Assembly (NCBI GenBank): GCA_018266575.1
Contig: JAFEAE010000023.1
Span: forward strand, 558,001 to 622,000
Length of the DNA: 64,000 nucleotides
Source: Bacteroidota bacterium
Lineage (GTDB): Bacteria; Bacteroidota; Bacteroidia; Chitinophagales; Chitinophagaceae
Direction of reading: 5' to 3'
Positions 26,061 through 33,657 of the stretch are shown piece after piece. The notes beneath the pieces are model-generated. The model ran no database searches. It worked only from the letters and a program-made list of their open reading frames with translations, and was not told where the DNA came from. Position numbers and translations under genes: made by a program. Numbering within the stretch: the first letter of the stretch is position 1; each line of letters begins with the position of its first letter.

Positions 26061-26858
26061 TTGAGCCTGACGATCTCTACACAAAACCTTGTAAAATCAT
26101 ATCGCAACCGTACAGTAGTTGACCATGTTTCCGTGAATGTAAACCAGGGAGAAATCGTTGGTTTGCTCGGGCCGAATGGCGCCGGTAAAACAACCACATT
26201 CTACATGGTTGTCGGATTGATAAAACCCGATGAAGGAAATGTTTTCCTGGATGAAACCGATATCACCAAAATGGCTATGTATAAACGTGCACAAATGGGC
26301 ATCGGTTACCTGCCGCAGGAAGCATCTGTGTTCCGCAAATTAAGTGTGGAAGATAATATCAAAGCCATTTTGGAAATGACAGGCGTTTCTAAAAATGAGC
26401 AACGCGAAAAATTGGAATCGTTACTTGATGAATTCAATCTGCATCATGTTCGGAAAAACAATGGGGACTCGTTGAGCGGTGGCGAAAGAAGAAGAACAGA
26501 AATAGCACGGGCACTTGCCGTTGACCCGAAATTTATTTTACTGGATGAACCCTTTGCCGGTGTTGACCCGATTGCTGTAGAAGATATTCAAACAGTAGTT
26601 GCGAAACTCAAGTATAAAAATATCGGTATCCTTATTACCGACCATAATGTAAATGAAACACTCTCTATTTGCGACCGTGCGTATTTACTTATCGAAGGAA
26701 AAATATTCAAACACGGAACTGCAGAAGAACTTGCTGGTGATGAACAAGTGCGCCGCTTATACCTCGGAAGAAATTTTGAATTGAAACGTAAAGATTATCT
26801 GCATGAAGAAGCAAGAAGTGAAGCGGAAGAAAGAAATGAAGATATTATCAGCGAATAA
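26061..26858 (+). CDS. lptB: LPS export ABC transporter ATPase LptB
   Basis: LptB powers lipopolysaccharide extraction from the inner membrane together with LptFG and passes it to LptC. The 265-residue ATPase has Walker A LLGPNGAGKTTT, the Q loop GYLPQEASVFRKL, signature LSGGERRR, Walker B FILLDEPFAGVDP and the His switch LITDHNVNE. The VVGLIKPDEGNVFLD and TDITKMAMYKRA regions are LptB-like. A charged C-terminal tail extends it by about 25 residues over E. coli LptB. It begins at TTG with no earlier ATG in frame. The lptC-like gene is at 11806; LptF and LptG are not in this window. Confidence 0.95.
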   Translation: MSLTISTQNLVKSYRNRTVVDHVSVNVNQGEIVGLLGPNGAGKTTTFYMVVGLIKPDEGNVFLDETDITKMAMYKRAQMGIGYLPQEASVFRKLSVEDNIKAILEMTGVSKNEQREKLESLLDEFNLHHVRKNNGDSLSGGERRRTEIARALAVDPKFILLDEPFAGVDPIAVEDIQTVVAKLKYKNIGILITDHNVNETLSICDRAYLLIEGKIFKHGTAEELAGDEQVRRLYLGRNFELKRKDYLHEEARSEAEERNEDIISE

Positions 26859-26879
26859 TTTTTTTCACTCCATATTTTA

Positions 26880-26934
26880 ACACATAGGCACAAAGGATCA
26901 TAGAAAATCTTATGTATCTATTTGTCTATGTAGT
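26880..26934. repeat. Octamer word array forming an imperfect inverted repeat after lptB
   Basis: The left part (26880-26903) contains ACACATAG, GCACAAAG and GATCATAG. The right part (26909-26934) is roughly its reverse complement, with gaps. It lies between the lptB stop and the convergent DUF3037 gene, where it could act as a terminator. No strong U tract is seen. Confidence 0.5.
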
Positions 26935-26951
26935 AAAATTCTCCAGTAATT

Positions 26952-27335
26952 TCATTTCACCAATTCTTCAAAAAGCTTTTCCATTGTTTCTGTAGCATTA
27001 ATGCATAAGCCGGGATGCACCGGTGAAATTTGTATAATAGTACTTCTTGTTGCAGTGAGCCAGCGAAAACGTGATGCGATAGGAAGTTTACCTATGGGAC
27101 CACTATCTTCTGCACCTTTACAGATTTGTTCAAAGGCATGTAACCTGTTTACCAACTCTTCCATATCCAGTTCACAGGAAAATGCACCCAGCTTATTTTT
27201 ATTCAACGCGATTTTGGTTTGCAAAAAATTTTCATGTGCACAATACAATATCACTCCCACGTTGATGAATTCTTCCCGTTCAACGCGAGGCACTAACCGG
27301 ATGATCGCATATTCAAATAAGTGCTTCTCTTGCAT
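26952..27335 (-). CDS. DUF3037 protein, partner of HipA-like kinase
   Basis: This 127-residue cytoplasmic protein matches the DUF3037 family: FEYAIIRLVPRVEREEFINVGVILYC at the N-terminus and LHAFEQICKG further on, with GPIGKLPIASRFRWLTATRSTIIQ near the end. Its function is unknown. Its start lies 23 nt inside the HipA-like kinase gene, so the two are translationally coupled. Genes of these two families are often adjacent in bacteria, which suggests joint function, possibly a kinase-modulator or toxin-antitoxin-like pair. That role is inferred only. Confidence 0.85.
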   Translation of the reverse strand: MQEKHLFEYAIIRLVPRVEREEFINVGVILYCAHENFLQTKIALNKNKLGAFSCELDMEELVNRLHAFEQICKGAEDSGPIGKLPIASRFRWLTATRSTIIQISPVHPGLCINATETMEKLFEELVK

Positions 27336-28107
27336 ATTTTGCTTCGTTTACAAAGATTTCCGATGCCGCTAAACGTTTCTCTAAAAAACGTTTGTACACT
27401 TCTCTTTTTTCGTTTGCAGTTCCTTCAGAAGGGTTATCATTCAACCACTCATCAGGAACCAGTGATACGATTGATTTTATTTTTTCTGCGGTTATTATTT
27501 TTTTGAATATCTCATTTACTTCATCAAGCATGGTTGCTTTCGGAAGCAATACATGATCTTTAATTTGTGTGAACGGTTGCGATGCTTTTTCTTCAAACGT
27601 TTCCCAGGAATGATGATAAAACAATGAAGCCCCATGATCGATCAACCATAGTTCTTTATTCCATATCAGCATGTTGGTGTTGCGTACAGTTCTGTCAACA
27701 TTTGCTATAAAACCATCGAACCACACAATTTCTGAAGCTAACCGCTCATTTATTTTTGACAATACGGGATCGAAAGTAATTGCCCCGGAAAGATAATGAA
27801 GCGCCAGGTTCAATCCTGTACTGGCCTTTAACAGGTCCTGGATTTCTTCATCAGGTTCTGTTCTTCCAAAGGCGCTGTCGAGGTTTGCAAAAACTATTTC
27901 AGGGATTTTTAATCCCAACAGCTGTGCAATCTCCCCTGAGATCAATTCTGCAATTAATGTTTTTGAACCTTGTCCGGCACCGCGAAATTTCAACACATAC
28001 ATAAAGCTATCGTCTGCTTCTGCAATGGCAGGAAGAGAACCACCTTCACGTAATGGTGTTATGTAGCGTGTTACATTTACTGTTCTTATTTCTGCTATTG
28101 CATGCAT
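27313..28107 (-). CDS. HipA-like protein kinase
   Basis: This 264-residue protein belongs to the HipA_2 family, a short form of the HipA serine/threonine kinases. Probable catalytic residues are present: Lys40 in YVLKFRG for ATP, Asp138 in ANVDRTVRNTN (catalytic loop) and Asp157 in LIDHGASLF (Mg2+). GSKTLIAELISGEIAQLLGL follows the ATP-binding strand. No HipB-like antitoxin (Xre helix-turn-helix) is adjacent. The only coupled gene is a DUF3037 one overlapping its 3' end. A TATTTTTG box ends eight bases before its ATG, making a near-leaderless mRNA likely. Confidence 0.85.
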   Translation of the reverse strand: MHAIAEIRTVNVTRYITPLREGGSLPAIAEADDSFMYVLKFRGAGQGSKTLIAELISGEIAQLLGLKIPEIVFANLDSAFGRTEPDEEIQDLLKASTGLNLALHYLSGAITFDPVLSKINERLASEIVWFDGFIANVDRTVRNTNMLIWNKELWLIDHGASLFYHHSWETFEEKASQPFTQIKDHVLLPKATMLDEVNEIFKKIITAEKIKSIVSLVPDEWLNDNPSEGTANEKREVYKRFLEKRLAASEIFVNEAKYAREALI

Positions 28108-28115
28108 GTGTACAT

Positions 28116-28123
28116 CAAAAATA
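28116..28123 (-). promoter_or_regulatory. TAnnTTTG -7 element abutting the hipA-like gene
   Basis: TATTTTTG on the minus strand places the expected start of transcription about 2 nt before the ATG at 28107, giving a near-leaderless message. It also implies that the kinase is transcribed separately from the suf operon upstream. Confidence 0.4.
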
Positions 28124-28156
28124 ATAAATGAAAGGAAAAATGCTGCGTACGATTAA

Positions 28157-28339
28157 TTATGAAACAAACGGATAAGGCCAAAAGCCCAATAGCAGCACTA
28201 CCGATGAACGTAATGCGACGCAACGATATTTAACCGGAGTTACAGAAGCTGGTAACCAAATAAAATTGCTACTTGCTGTAAGTTCGCCGCATTGGATGAT
28301 CAGCGGTTTGTTGAAGACTTTTTTATAACGAGGATAAAA
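28157..28339 (-). other. Open in-frame extension after the Rrf2 stop codon (unexplained spacer)
   Basis: Immediately after the stop codon of the Rrf2 gene the same frame stays open for 60 codons without an ATG, ending at TAA (28157-28159). The translation contains ASVTPVKYRCVALRSSVV and ends GFWPYPFVS, which I do not recognise as a known domain. It may be a repeated intergenic element, a gene relic or chance. No ribosome start is evident, so I do not call it a gene. Confidence 0.3.
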
Positions 28340-28834
28340 TTATTCTGCAACTTCTTCAATTGTTTTTTTGAACAAGCCGGGATTGCTTGCTATGAGCAAT
28401 TGTTGCAATATCTTTCCTGAATCGGTTTCTTTACCGGCGAGATCGTATAATGTGATCTTGTCGAGTAACTGGTCGACGGTGAACTGGATCATTCTCCAGA
28501 GCGAACGCGAAGAACAATCCACAGAGTTGGCGCATAATTTCAGACCGCCGGAATGAAAATCGCAAAACGAAGTATCATATAAGGCACCGCCGAGTGCTTT
28601 CAGCACTTTGTTGATGTTGATATTTTTTGCAGGTTGCGCAAGCACGTATCCGCCTTTGTTGCCGGGCGTGCTGTTGATAAAACCTTCCATGCGCAAGATG
28701 CGTGTGAGCTTGGCAATGTAGTGGCTGCTCAAACCTTCGGCTTCAGTGAGTTGCTGAATGGTCATTCCTTCTTCACTTCTGGCAATGCGGATCAAAATGC
28801 GTAAACCATATTCTTCCTGTGCGGTGATCTTCAT
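28340..28834 (-). CDS. Rrf2-family Fe-S-sensing transcriptional regulator at the end of the suf operon
   Basis: This 164-residue winged-helix regulator starts MKITAQEEYGLRIL. The DNA-binding region is GMTIQQLTEAEGLSSHYIAKLTRILR and the wing GNKGGYVLAQPA. Three Cys (about 91, 101 and 107) sit where Rrf2 proteins such as IscR ligate a 2Fe-2S or 4Fe-4S cluster, but the spacing C-x9-C-x5-C differs from IscR's C-x5-C-x5-C. I chose the ATG at 28834; a frame from 28939 runs into the previous gene. It is the last gene of the suf operon and may sense the operon's product. The 18-bp dyad in the operon promoter is its candidate site. Confidence 0.9.
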   Translation of the reverse strand: MKITAQEEYGLRILIRIARSEEGMTIQQLTEAEGLSSHYIAKLTRILRMEGFINSTPGNKGGYVLAQPAKNININKVLKALGGALYDTSFCDFHSGGLKLCANSVDCSSRSLWRMIQFTVDQLLDKITLYDLAGKETDSGKILQQLLIASNPGLFKKTIEEVAE

Positions 28835-28845
28835 AAATAAATAAG

Positions 28846-29397
28846 TTAAATGTTCACAGATTGAATATTCATTTGAAATTTTTCGGCTGCGTAATTTTTT
28901 ATAGTATTCATCAGTTCCGGAGAATTCTTTTTTGTACAAATCTTATTATATACATCCACCAGTTCTGCCGCAATTTCCCCGGCGCTTTTCCCCTCCACCT
29001 GGTAACGTTGAATGATATGTTCCACCTTTCCGTTTTTAAACAAAGCAATATTCGGAGAAGATGGTGTGATACCCGGAAGATATTTTTCACGGAAATGATT
29101 AACCGCTTCTTTTTCCATTCCGGCGAATAGTGTAGTGAATTCATCCGGAATGATGTTATTCAACATAGATAATATCACACCCGGCCTTGCGCGACCTGCT
29201 GCGCATCCGCAAACAGAATTCAATACCAATAAAACAATTTTATCATCTTGTCTATTCAATGCATGGTCAACATCTGCAGGTGTGAGCAATTCTGTGAAAC
29301 CAACAGCAGTCAACTCTTGGCGAAATGGTTTTGCAATTTCTTCGGAGTATGTTGGTGTTGATGTGCTCATCAAACTTTTAAAACTGATCTGCGGCAT
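28846..29397 (-). CDS. BrxA/BrxB-family bacilliredoxin
   Basis: This 183-residue thioredoxin-fold protein carries the C-G-C motif (Cys63 and Cys65) in NSVCGCAAGRARPG, as in bacilliredoxins that remove bacillithiol from proteins. The rest shows LFAGMEKEAVNHFREKY, a typical BrxA/B segment, and PSSPNIALFKNGKVEHIIQR. Two ATGs (29397 and 29370) are both possible; the first is kept. It is 20 nt downstream of sufT and 12 nt upstream of the Rrf2 gene. Its place inside the suf operon suggests a link between low-molecular-weight thiol chemistry and Fe-S repair. Confidence 0.9.
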   Translation of the reverse strand: MPQISFKSLMSTSTPTYSEEIAKPFRQELTAVGFTELLTPADVDHALNRQDDKIVLLVLNSVCGCAAGRARPGVILSMLNNIIPDEFTTLFAGMEKEAVNHFREKYLPGITPSSPNIALFKNGKVEHIIQRYQVEGKSAGEIAAELVDVYNKICTKKNSPELMNTIKNYAAEKFQMNIQSVNI

Positions 29398-29416
29398 AAA
29401 AATTTTCTTTAAAAAG

Positions 29417-29731
29417 TTATAGCATTCCTAATTCTAATTGTGCTGCTTCAGACATCATGGTTTTGTTCCAGGCTGGTGTCCATGTCACGGCAACGTGTAC
29501 ATCATTCACGCCTTCTATCTCTCGCACTTTCTGATCTACTTCAACCGGAATAGTTTGTGCTGCCGGGCAACTCGGTGCTGTTAATGTCATTACGATCTGC
29601 ACATTATTCAGCGGCAAAATATTTATCTCGTAGATCAATCCCAGTTCATAAATACTAACCGGGATTTCCGGATCGTAAATCGTTTGCAAACAGTCGACTA
29701 CTTTTTGTTTTAATTCTTCTGCGTCTAACAT
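29417..29731 (-). CDS. sufT: SufT/MIP18-family Fe-S assembly factor (DUF59)
   Basis: This 104-residue protein belongs to the DUF59/MIP18 family involved in maturing Fe-S proteins. Signatures are CLQTIYDPEIPVSIYELGLIYEI, VQIVMTLTAPSCPAAQTIP (conserved Cys) and VTWTPAWNKTMMSEAAQLELG. It is co-transcribed with sufE (one base apart) and precedes the bacilliredoxin gene. SufT-type proteins are not part of the classical SufBCD scaffold; they may help transfer clusters to targets. Confidence 0.92.
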   Translation of the reverse strand: MLDAEELKQKVVDCLQTIYDPEIPVSIYELGLIYEINILPLNNVQIVMTLTAPSCPAAQTIPVEVDQKVREIEGVNDVHVAVTWTPAWNKTMMSEAAQLELGML

Positions 29732-29732
29732 A

Positions 29733-30176
29733 TTAAACCGTTGTTGAGTTTTTTACTTTATATGCCAGTGCATAATTTTTCATTTGTTTCACCATCGACA
29801 ACAAACCGTTGGAACGTGTTTGCGCAAGGTGCGTTGTCATGCCGATCTCCTGGATGAAATTCAATTTTGCGTTTATGATGTCATCAGGGCTTTGTCCGGA
29901 TAAAACACGGATCAGCATGCTTATTAAACCTTTCACGATGATCGCATCGCTTTCTGCTTTAAAAAAAATCCTTCCATCACGATATTCTGCAACCAACCAA
30001 ACAGTGGACTGGCAGCCTCTTACTTTGTTTGCATCAACTTTGTATTCATCTTCGAGTGGTTGCAATTTTTTCCCCATGTCGATGATATATTCGTATTTAT
30101 CATCCCATGAATCGAATAAAGAAAATTCTTCCACAATTTCTTTTTCTATTTCTTCTATCGTTTTATATCCGCTCAT
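29733..30176 (-). CDS. sufE: Cysteine desulfuration protein SufE
   Basis: SufE accepts persulfide sulfur from SufS and passes it to the SufBCD scaffold. The 147-residue protein has the acceptor Cys55 in KVRGCQSTVWLVAE and DSWDDKYEYIIDMGKKL near the start, followed by FFKAESDAIIVKGLISMLIRVLSGQSP. The gene is four bases from the sufS stop and one base from sufT, within a tight operon. Confidence 0.95.
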   Translation of the reverse strand: MSGYKTIEEIEKEIVEEFSLFDSWDDKYEYIIDMGKKLQPLEDEYKVDANKVRGCQSTVWLVAEYRDGRIFFKAESDAIIVKGLISMLIRVLSGQSPDDIINAKLNFIQEIGMTTHLAQTRSNGLLSMVKQMKNYALAYKVKNSTTV

Positions 30177-30180
30177 TTTA

Positions 30181-31425
30181 TCAGGATAACATTTTTATGG
30201 TTTTGTGTAACCCTTTTATCAATGCGTCGATTTCTTCTTTGGTATTGTACACCGCAAACGAAGCACGTGCAGTGCCCGGAATACAAAAGCGGTCCATCAC
30301 AGGTTGTGTACAGTGGTGCCCTGTGCGTACAGCGATCCCCTGGTTATCCAGTAAAATGCCAATATCCTGCGGATGCACTTTATCGATCACGAATGAAACC
30401 ACACTCACTTTTTCTTTTGCTGTGCCGATAATTTTTAATGAAGGGATTTGCTGCAATTGCTCTGTTGCATACTGCAGTAATTCATCTTCATGCAGGCGGA
30501 TATTTTCTTTTCCGGTTTTTTGAATGAAATCCAACGCGGCTTTGAAAGCGATCACATCCGCTATATTCGGTGTGCCTGCTTCATATTTATAAGGAAGATC
30601 ATTGAATGTTGTTTTTTCGAACGTCACCTCTTTGATCATTTCGCCGCCGCCCTGGAAAACAGGCATGGATTCCAGTAATTTTTTCTTTCCGTACAAAACA
30701 CCTACGCCAGTAGGGCCATATAATTTATGTGCCGAGCAAACGAAGAAATCACAATCCATTTTTTGTACATCAATATCCAAATGAACAGTTGATTGTGCAC
30801 CATCGATCACCACAACAGCACCAGCTTCATGTGCAGCTTTGATGATTTCTTTTACTGGATTAACAGTGCCTAATGAATTAGATGCATGAACAACAGAAAC
30901 GATCTTTGTTTTTGAGGTCAATAATTTTTTATAGGCTTCAAGATCCAATTCCCCTTCTTCAGTAATTGGAATGATTTTCAGGACTGCTTTTTTCTCTCCG
31001 CACAAAACCTGCCACGGAACGATGTTTGAGTGATGTTCCATTCCGGAAATAATGATCTCATCGCCTTCTTTTACATGTTGCCTTCCCCAGGTATATGCAA
31101 CGAGATTAATCCCTTCTGTAGTTCCTCTCGTAAAGATTATTTCTTCCCGTAAAGCTGCATGCATGAATTTTTGTACAGCATCCCGTGTTGCTTCATAAGC
31201 AGCAGTTGCTTCTTCGGCAAGCGTATGAATGCCACGATGAATATTGGCGTTATAATTTGAATAATAATTTACCAGCGCATCAATTACCTGCTGTGGTTTT
31301 TGCGAAGTAGCTGCATTATCAAAATACACTAACGGTTTGCCTTTTACCTCGCGGTTTAAAATAGGAAACTGTTTGCGGACCGCATAAACATTGATTCCCT
31401 TTTGTATAGTAGCAGCTTCTTTCAT
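30181..31425 (-). CDS. sufS: Cysteine desulfurase SufS
   Basis: This 414-residue PLP enzyme takes sulfur from cysteine for Fe-S cluster building. Lys234 (CSAHKLYGPTGVGVLYG) should bind PLP, and the catalytic Cys372 lies in AVRTGHHCTQPVMDRF, matching group II (SufS/CsdA) desulfurases with a short Cys loop. YFDNAATSQKP and SGMEHHSNIVPWQ are other family blocks. It follows sufD with only two bases between them and precedes sufE. Confidence 0.97.
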   Translation of the reverse strand: MKEAATIQKGINVYAVRKQFPILNREVKGKPLVYFDNAATSQKPQQVIDALVNYYSNYNANIHRGIHTLAEEATAAYEATRDAVQKFMHAALREEIIFTRGTTEGINLVAYTWGRQHVKEGDEIIISGMEHHSNIVPWQVLCGEKKAVLKIIPITEEGELDLEAYKKLLTSKTKIVSVVHASNSLGTVNPVKEIIKAAHEAGAVVVIDGAQSTVHLDIDVQKMDCDFFVCSAHKLYGPTGVGVLYGKKKLLESMPVFQGGGEMIKEVTFEKTTFNDLPYKYEAGTPNIADVIAFKAALDFIQKTGKENIRLHEDELLQYATEQLQQIPSLKIIGTAKEKVSVVSFVIDKVHPQDIGILLDNQGIAVRTGHHCTQPVMDRFCIPGTARASFAVYNTKEEIDALIKGLHKTIKMLS

Positions 31426-31427
31426 AA

Positions 31428-32735
31428 TTACATTTCTAAACGTTTTTCAATCAGTTCATCTACATAATTTTTTATTGCAGGCAATTTTATATTGGAAAGA
31501 ATATCATCAGAAAATGCATGCAATAACAAAGCCATTGCTGTTTTTTCGGAAATACCACGCGATTGCAAATAGAATAATCCTTCTTCATCCAAACGCCCAA
31601 TCGTACAACCGTGCGAACATTTTACGTCGTCTGCAAAAATTTCCAATTGCGGTTTTGTATTGACAGTTGCTGAATCTGACAACAAAATATTTTTGTTGGA
31701 CTGGTATGCATTTGTTTTTTGCGCATGTGGCTGCACAAATATTTTTCCGTTGAATACGCCGGTAGCATCACCATCAATAATTCCTTTATATAATTCATTG
31801 CTGAAACAATTCGGTTTTACATTATCAACTACCGTGTGATTATCGATGTGGCTGCTGCCTTTTTGAAAATATAATCCGTACAGGTGCGCTTCGCAATGTT
31901 CGGCATCGAGTACCACGTTAAGATTGTTTCGCACGATATCGCCATCCAATGAAACGGTAACGGTGTGCGTATAACTTTTCCCAACCTGCCTAAGATGTGT
32001 AGTGCTCACCATGCTGGAATCGCGTCCTTCATGCTGTATCTTGTAATATTCAACATGCGCATCTTTTTCCACTATGATCTCTGTAACCTGGCTTGTAAAA
32101 TCCTGTGAATGGCCAAGGGCTATATAAGTTTCCACCATTTGCACCTGTGCATTTTCTGCCACATGAATTAAACTGCGTGGTTGTGAAAATGTGTTGCCGG
32201 AGCGGGTATCCGTAATATTATAAATGTAAACGGGATGCTCGGTGATTTGTCCTTTCTTAATATGAATAAAAACCGCTTCCTGTGCAAATGCTGCATTCAA
32301 TGCATTAACTCCATCTTTCAGGTAATTGCTGCTGTGATTGAAATTTTTTGAAACGACATCATTGTATTCACCGGCAGCAGCTTCTTTCAAAGAAATTACT
32401 ACTAATTGTTTTGATGAAAGGATCTTTGAAAGCCCGAAAGAAAAAATACCATTTATGAAAAAAAGTTCGTTCGCTTCTTCATGGCCGGGTAAACGCACCG
32501 CATTAATTTCTTTTTCACTTATTGTATTTGGTTTTTGCTCCAGTACAACATTATATTCTTTATTAAACAAACTTCCGACACGGGTATATTTCCATTCTTC
32601 GTGTTTTACAGATGGGATGCCCATGGTGCGGAACGCATTAAACGCCTGCTGATGTACAGAACCGAGCAAACTGTCTTTGTTTGCATGTTGAAGCAAATCA
32701 AATTTTTCCTTGAAATATTCTACGCTGTTGATCAT
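31428..32735 (-). CDS. sufD: Fe-S scaffold protein SufD
   Basis: SufD is a 435-residue scaffold subunit that pairs with SufB and SufC. The beta-helix core is visible, with VYIYNITDTRSGNTF and AQVQMVETYIALG. The C-terminal end has IFADDVKCSHGCTIGRLDEEGLFYLQSRGI and an AFSDDILSNI segment, which is characteristic of SufB/SufD. N-terminal residues HEEWKYTRVG also fit. It lies 11 nt after sufC and two bases before sufS. Confidence 0.95.
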   Translation of the reverse strand: MINSVEYFKEKFDLLQHANKDSLLGSVHQQAFNAFRTMGIPSVKHEEWKYTRVGSLFNKEYNVVLEQKPNTISEKEINAVRLPGHEEANELFFINGIFSFGLSKILSSKQLVVISLKEAAAGEYNDVVSKNFNHSSNYLKDGVNALNAAFAQEAVFIHIKKGQITEHPVYIYNITDTRSGNTFSQPRSLIHVAENAQVQMVETYIALGHSQDFTSQVTEIIVEKDAHVEYYKIQHEGRDSSMVSTTHLRQVGKSYTHTVTVSLDGDIVRNNLNVVLDAEHCEAHLYGLYFQKGSSHIDNHTVVDNVKPNCFSNELYKGIIDGDATGVFNGKIFVQPHAQKTNAYQSNKNILLSDSATVNTKPQLEIFADDVKCSHGCTIGRLDEEGLFYLQSRGISEKTAMALLLHAFSDDILSNIKLPAIKNYVDELIEKRLEM

Positions 32736-32746
32736 TCTTCTTTTAT

Positions 32747-33505
32747 TTAAACTGCTTCTTTCAATTCATTTTTAATAAAATCATAACCTCTTTCTTCGAG
32801 TTCAAGCGCAAGCTCCTTCGGACCAGATTTTACAATCCTTCCGTTATATAATACATGCACAAAATCCGGAACGATGTAATCGAGTAAACGCTGGTAGTGT
32901 GTTACTACAAGAACAGCATTGTCTTTATTGCGCAATTTGTTTACACCATTGGCAACAATGCGGATCGCATCAATATCAAGCCCCGAATCTGTTTCATCAA
33001 GTATTGCCAATTTTGGCTGCAGCATCGCCATCTGGAAAATTTCATTACGCTTTTTTTCACCACCCGAAAAACCTTCATTCAATGAGCGGCTTAACAAACG
33101 CTGGTCAATCTCCATCAATGCCATTTTCTCTTTCATCATTTTAAGAAAAGCAACAGCATCCAATGGTTCTTCACCACGGTATTTGCGAACTTCATTCACT
33201 GCTGTTTTAATGAAATTGGTTGTGGTCAATCCCGGAATTTCTATAGGGTATTGAAATGCAAGGAACAAACCTTCGCCAGCCCTTTCTTCAGGGGATAATT
33301 CCAATAAATTTTTTCCATCGAGTGTTACAGAACCTTCGAGCACTTCATATTCTTTTCTTCCTGCAAGTACGGATGCCAATGTACTTTTTCCTGAACCGTT
33401 CGGCCCCATGATCGCATGCACTTCGCCGGCTTTTATTTCGAGATTGATCCCTTTTAAGATTTTTTTCTCCTCAATACCCGCATGTAAATTTTGAATAGAT
33501 AACAT
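32747..33505 (-). CDS. sufC: Fe-S assembly ATPase SufC
   Basis: SufC is the ABC-type ATPase of the SufBCD scaffold. Its 252 residues contain Walker A IMGPNGSGKSTLA, the Q loop region FLAFQYPIEIPG, signature EGFSGGEKKRNEI, Walker B LAILDETDSGLD and the His switch VVTHYQRLLDYI. It is separated from sufB by a 149-nt gap that carries word-repeat arrays. All other gaps in this operon are under 21 nt. Confidence 0.97.
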   Translation of the reverse strand: MLSIQNLHAGIEEKKILKGINLEIKAGEVHAIMGPNGSGKSTLASVLAGRKEYEVLEGSVTLDGKNLLELSPEERAGEGLFLAFQYPIEIPGLTTTNFIKTAVNEVRKYRGEEPLDAVAFLKMMKEKMALMEIDQRLLSRSLNEGFSGGEKKRNEIFQMAMLQPKLAILDETDSGLDIDAIRIVANGVNKLRNKDNAVLVVTHYQRLLDYIVPDFVHVLYNGRIVKSGPKELALELEERGYDFIKNELKEAV

Positions 33506-33539
33506 GATGTTTTTTATTTTAAGAAACTGTTTATACTAA

Positions 33540-33657
33540 TGTGAAAATGTGATGATTTGAAAATATGATAATGCTTTAGATTCGATCTTCTTTATATTAG
33601 TAATGCTGTTCCATTCACAGAATTATCGTATTACTTCATTGTCAAATTATCAAATTA
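33540..33657. repeat. Octamer word arrays between sufB and sufC
   Basis: The first array (33540-33573) has TGTGAAAA, TGTGATGA and TTTGAAAA. The second (33637-33657) has TCAAATTA-like words, is loosely complementary, and overlaps the sufB stop codon (33655-33657). It could make an intra-operon RNA structure that sets the sufB:sufC ratio; this is inference. Confidence 0.5.
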
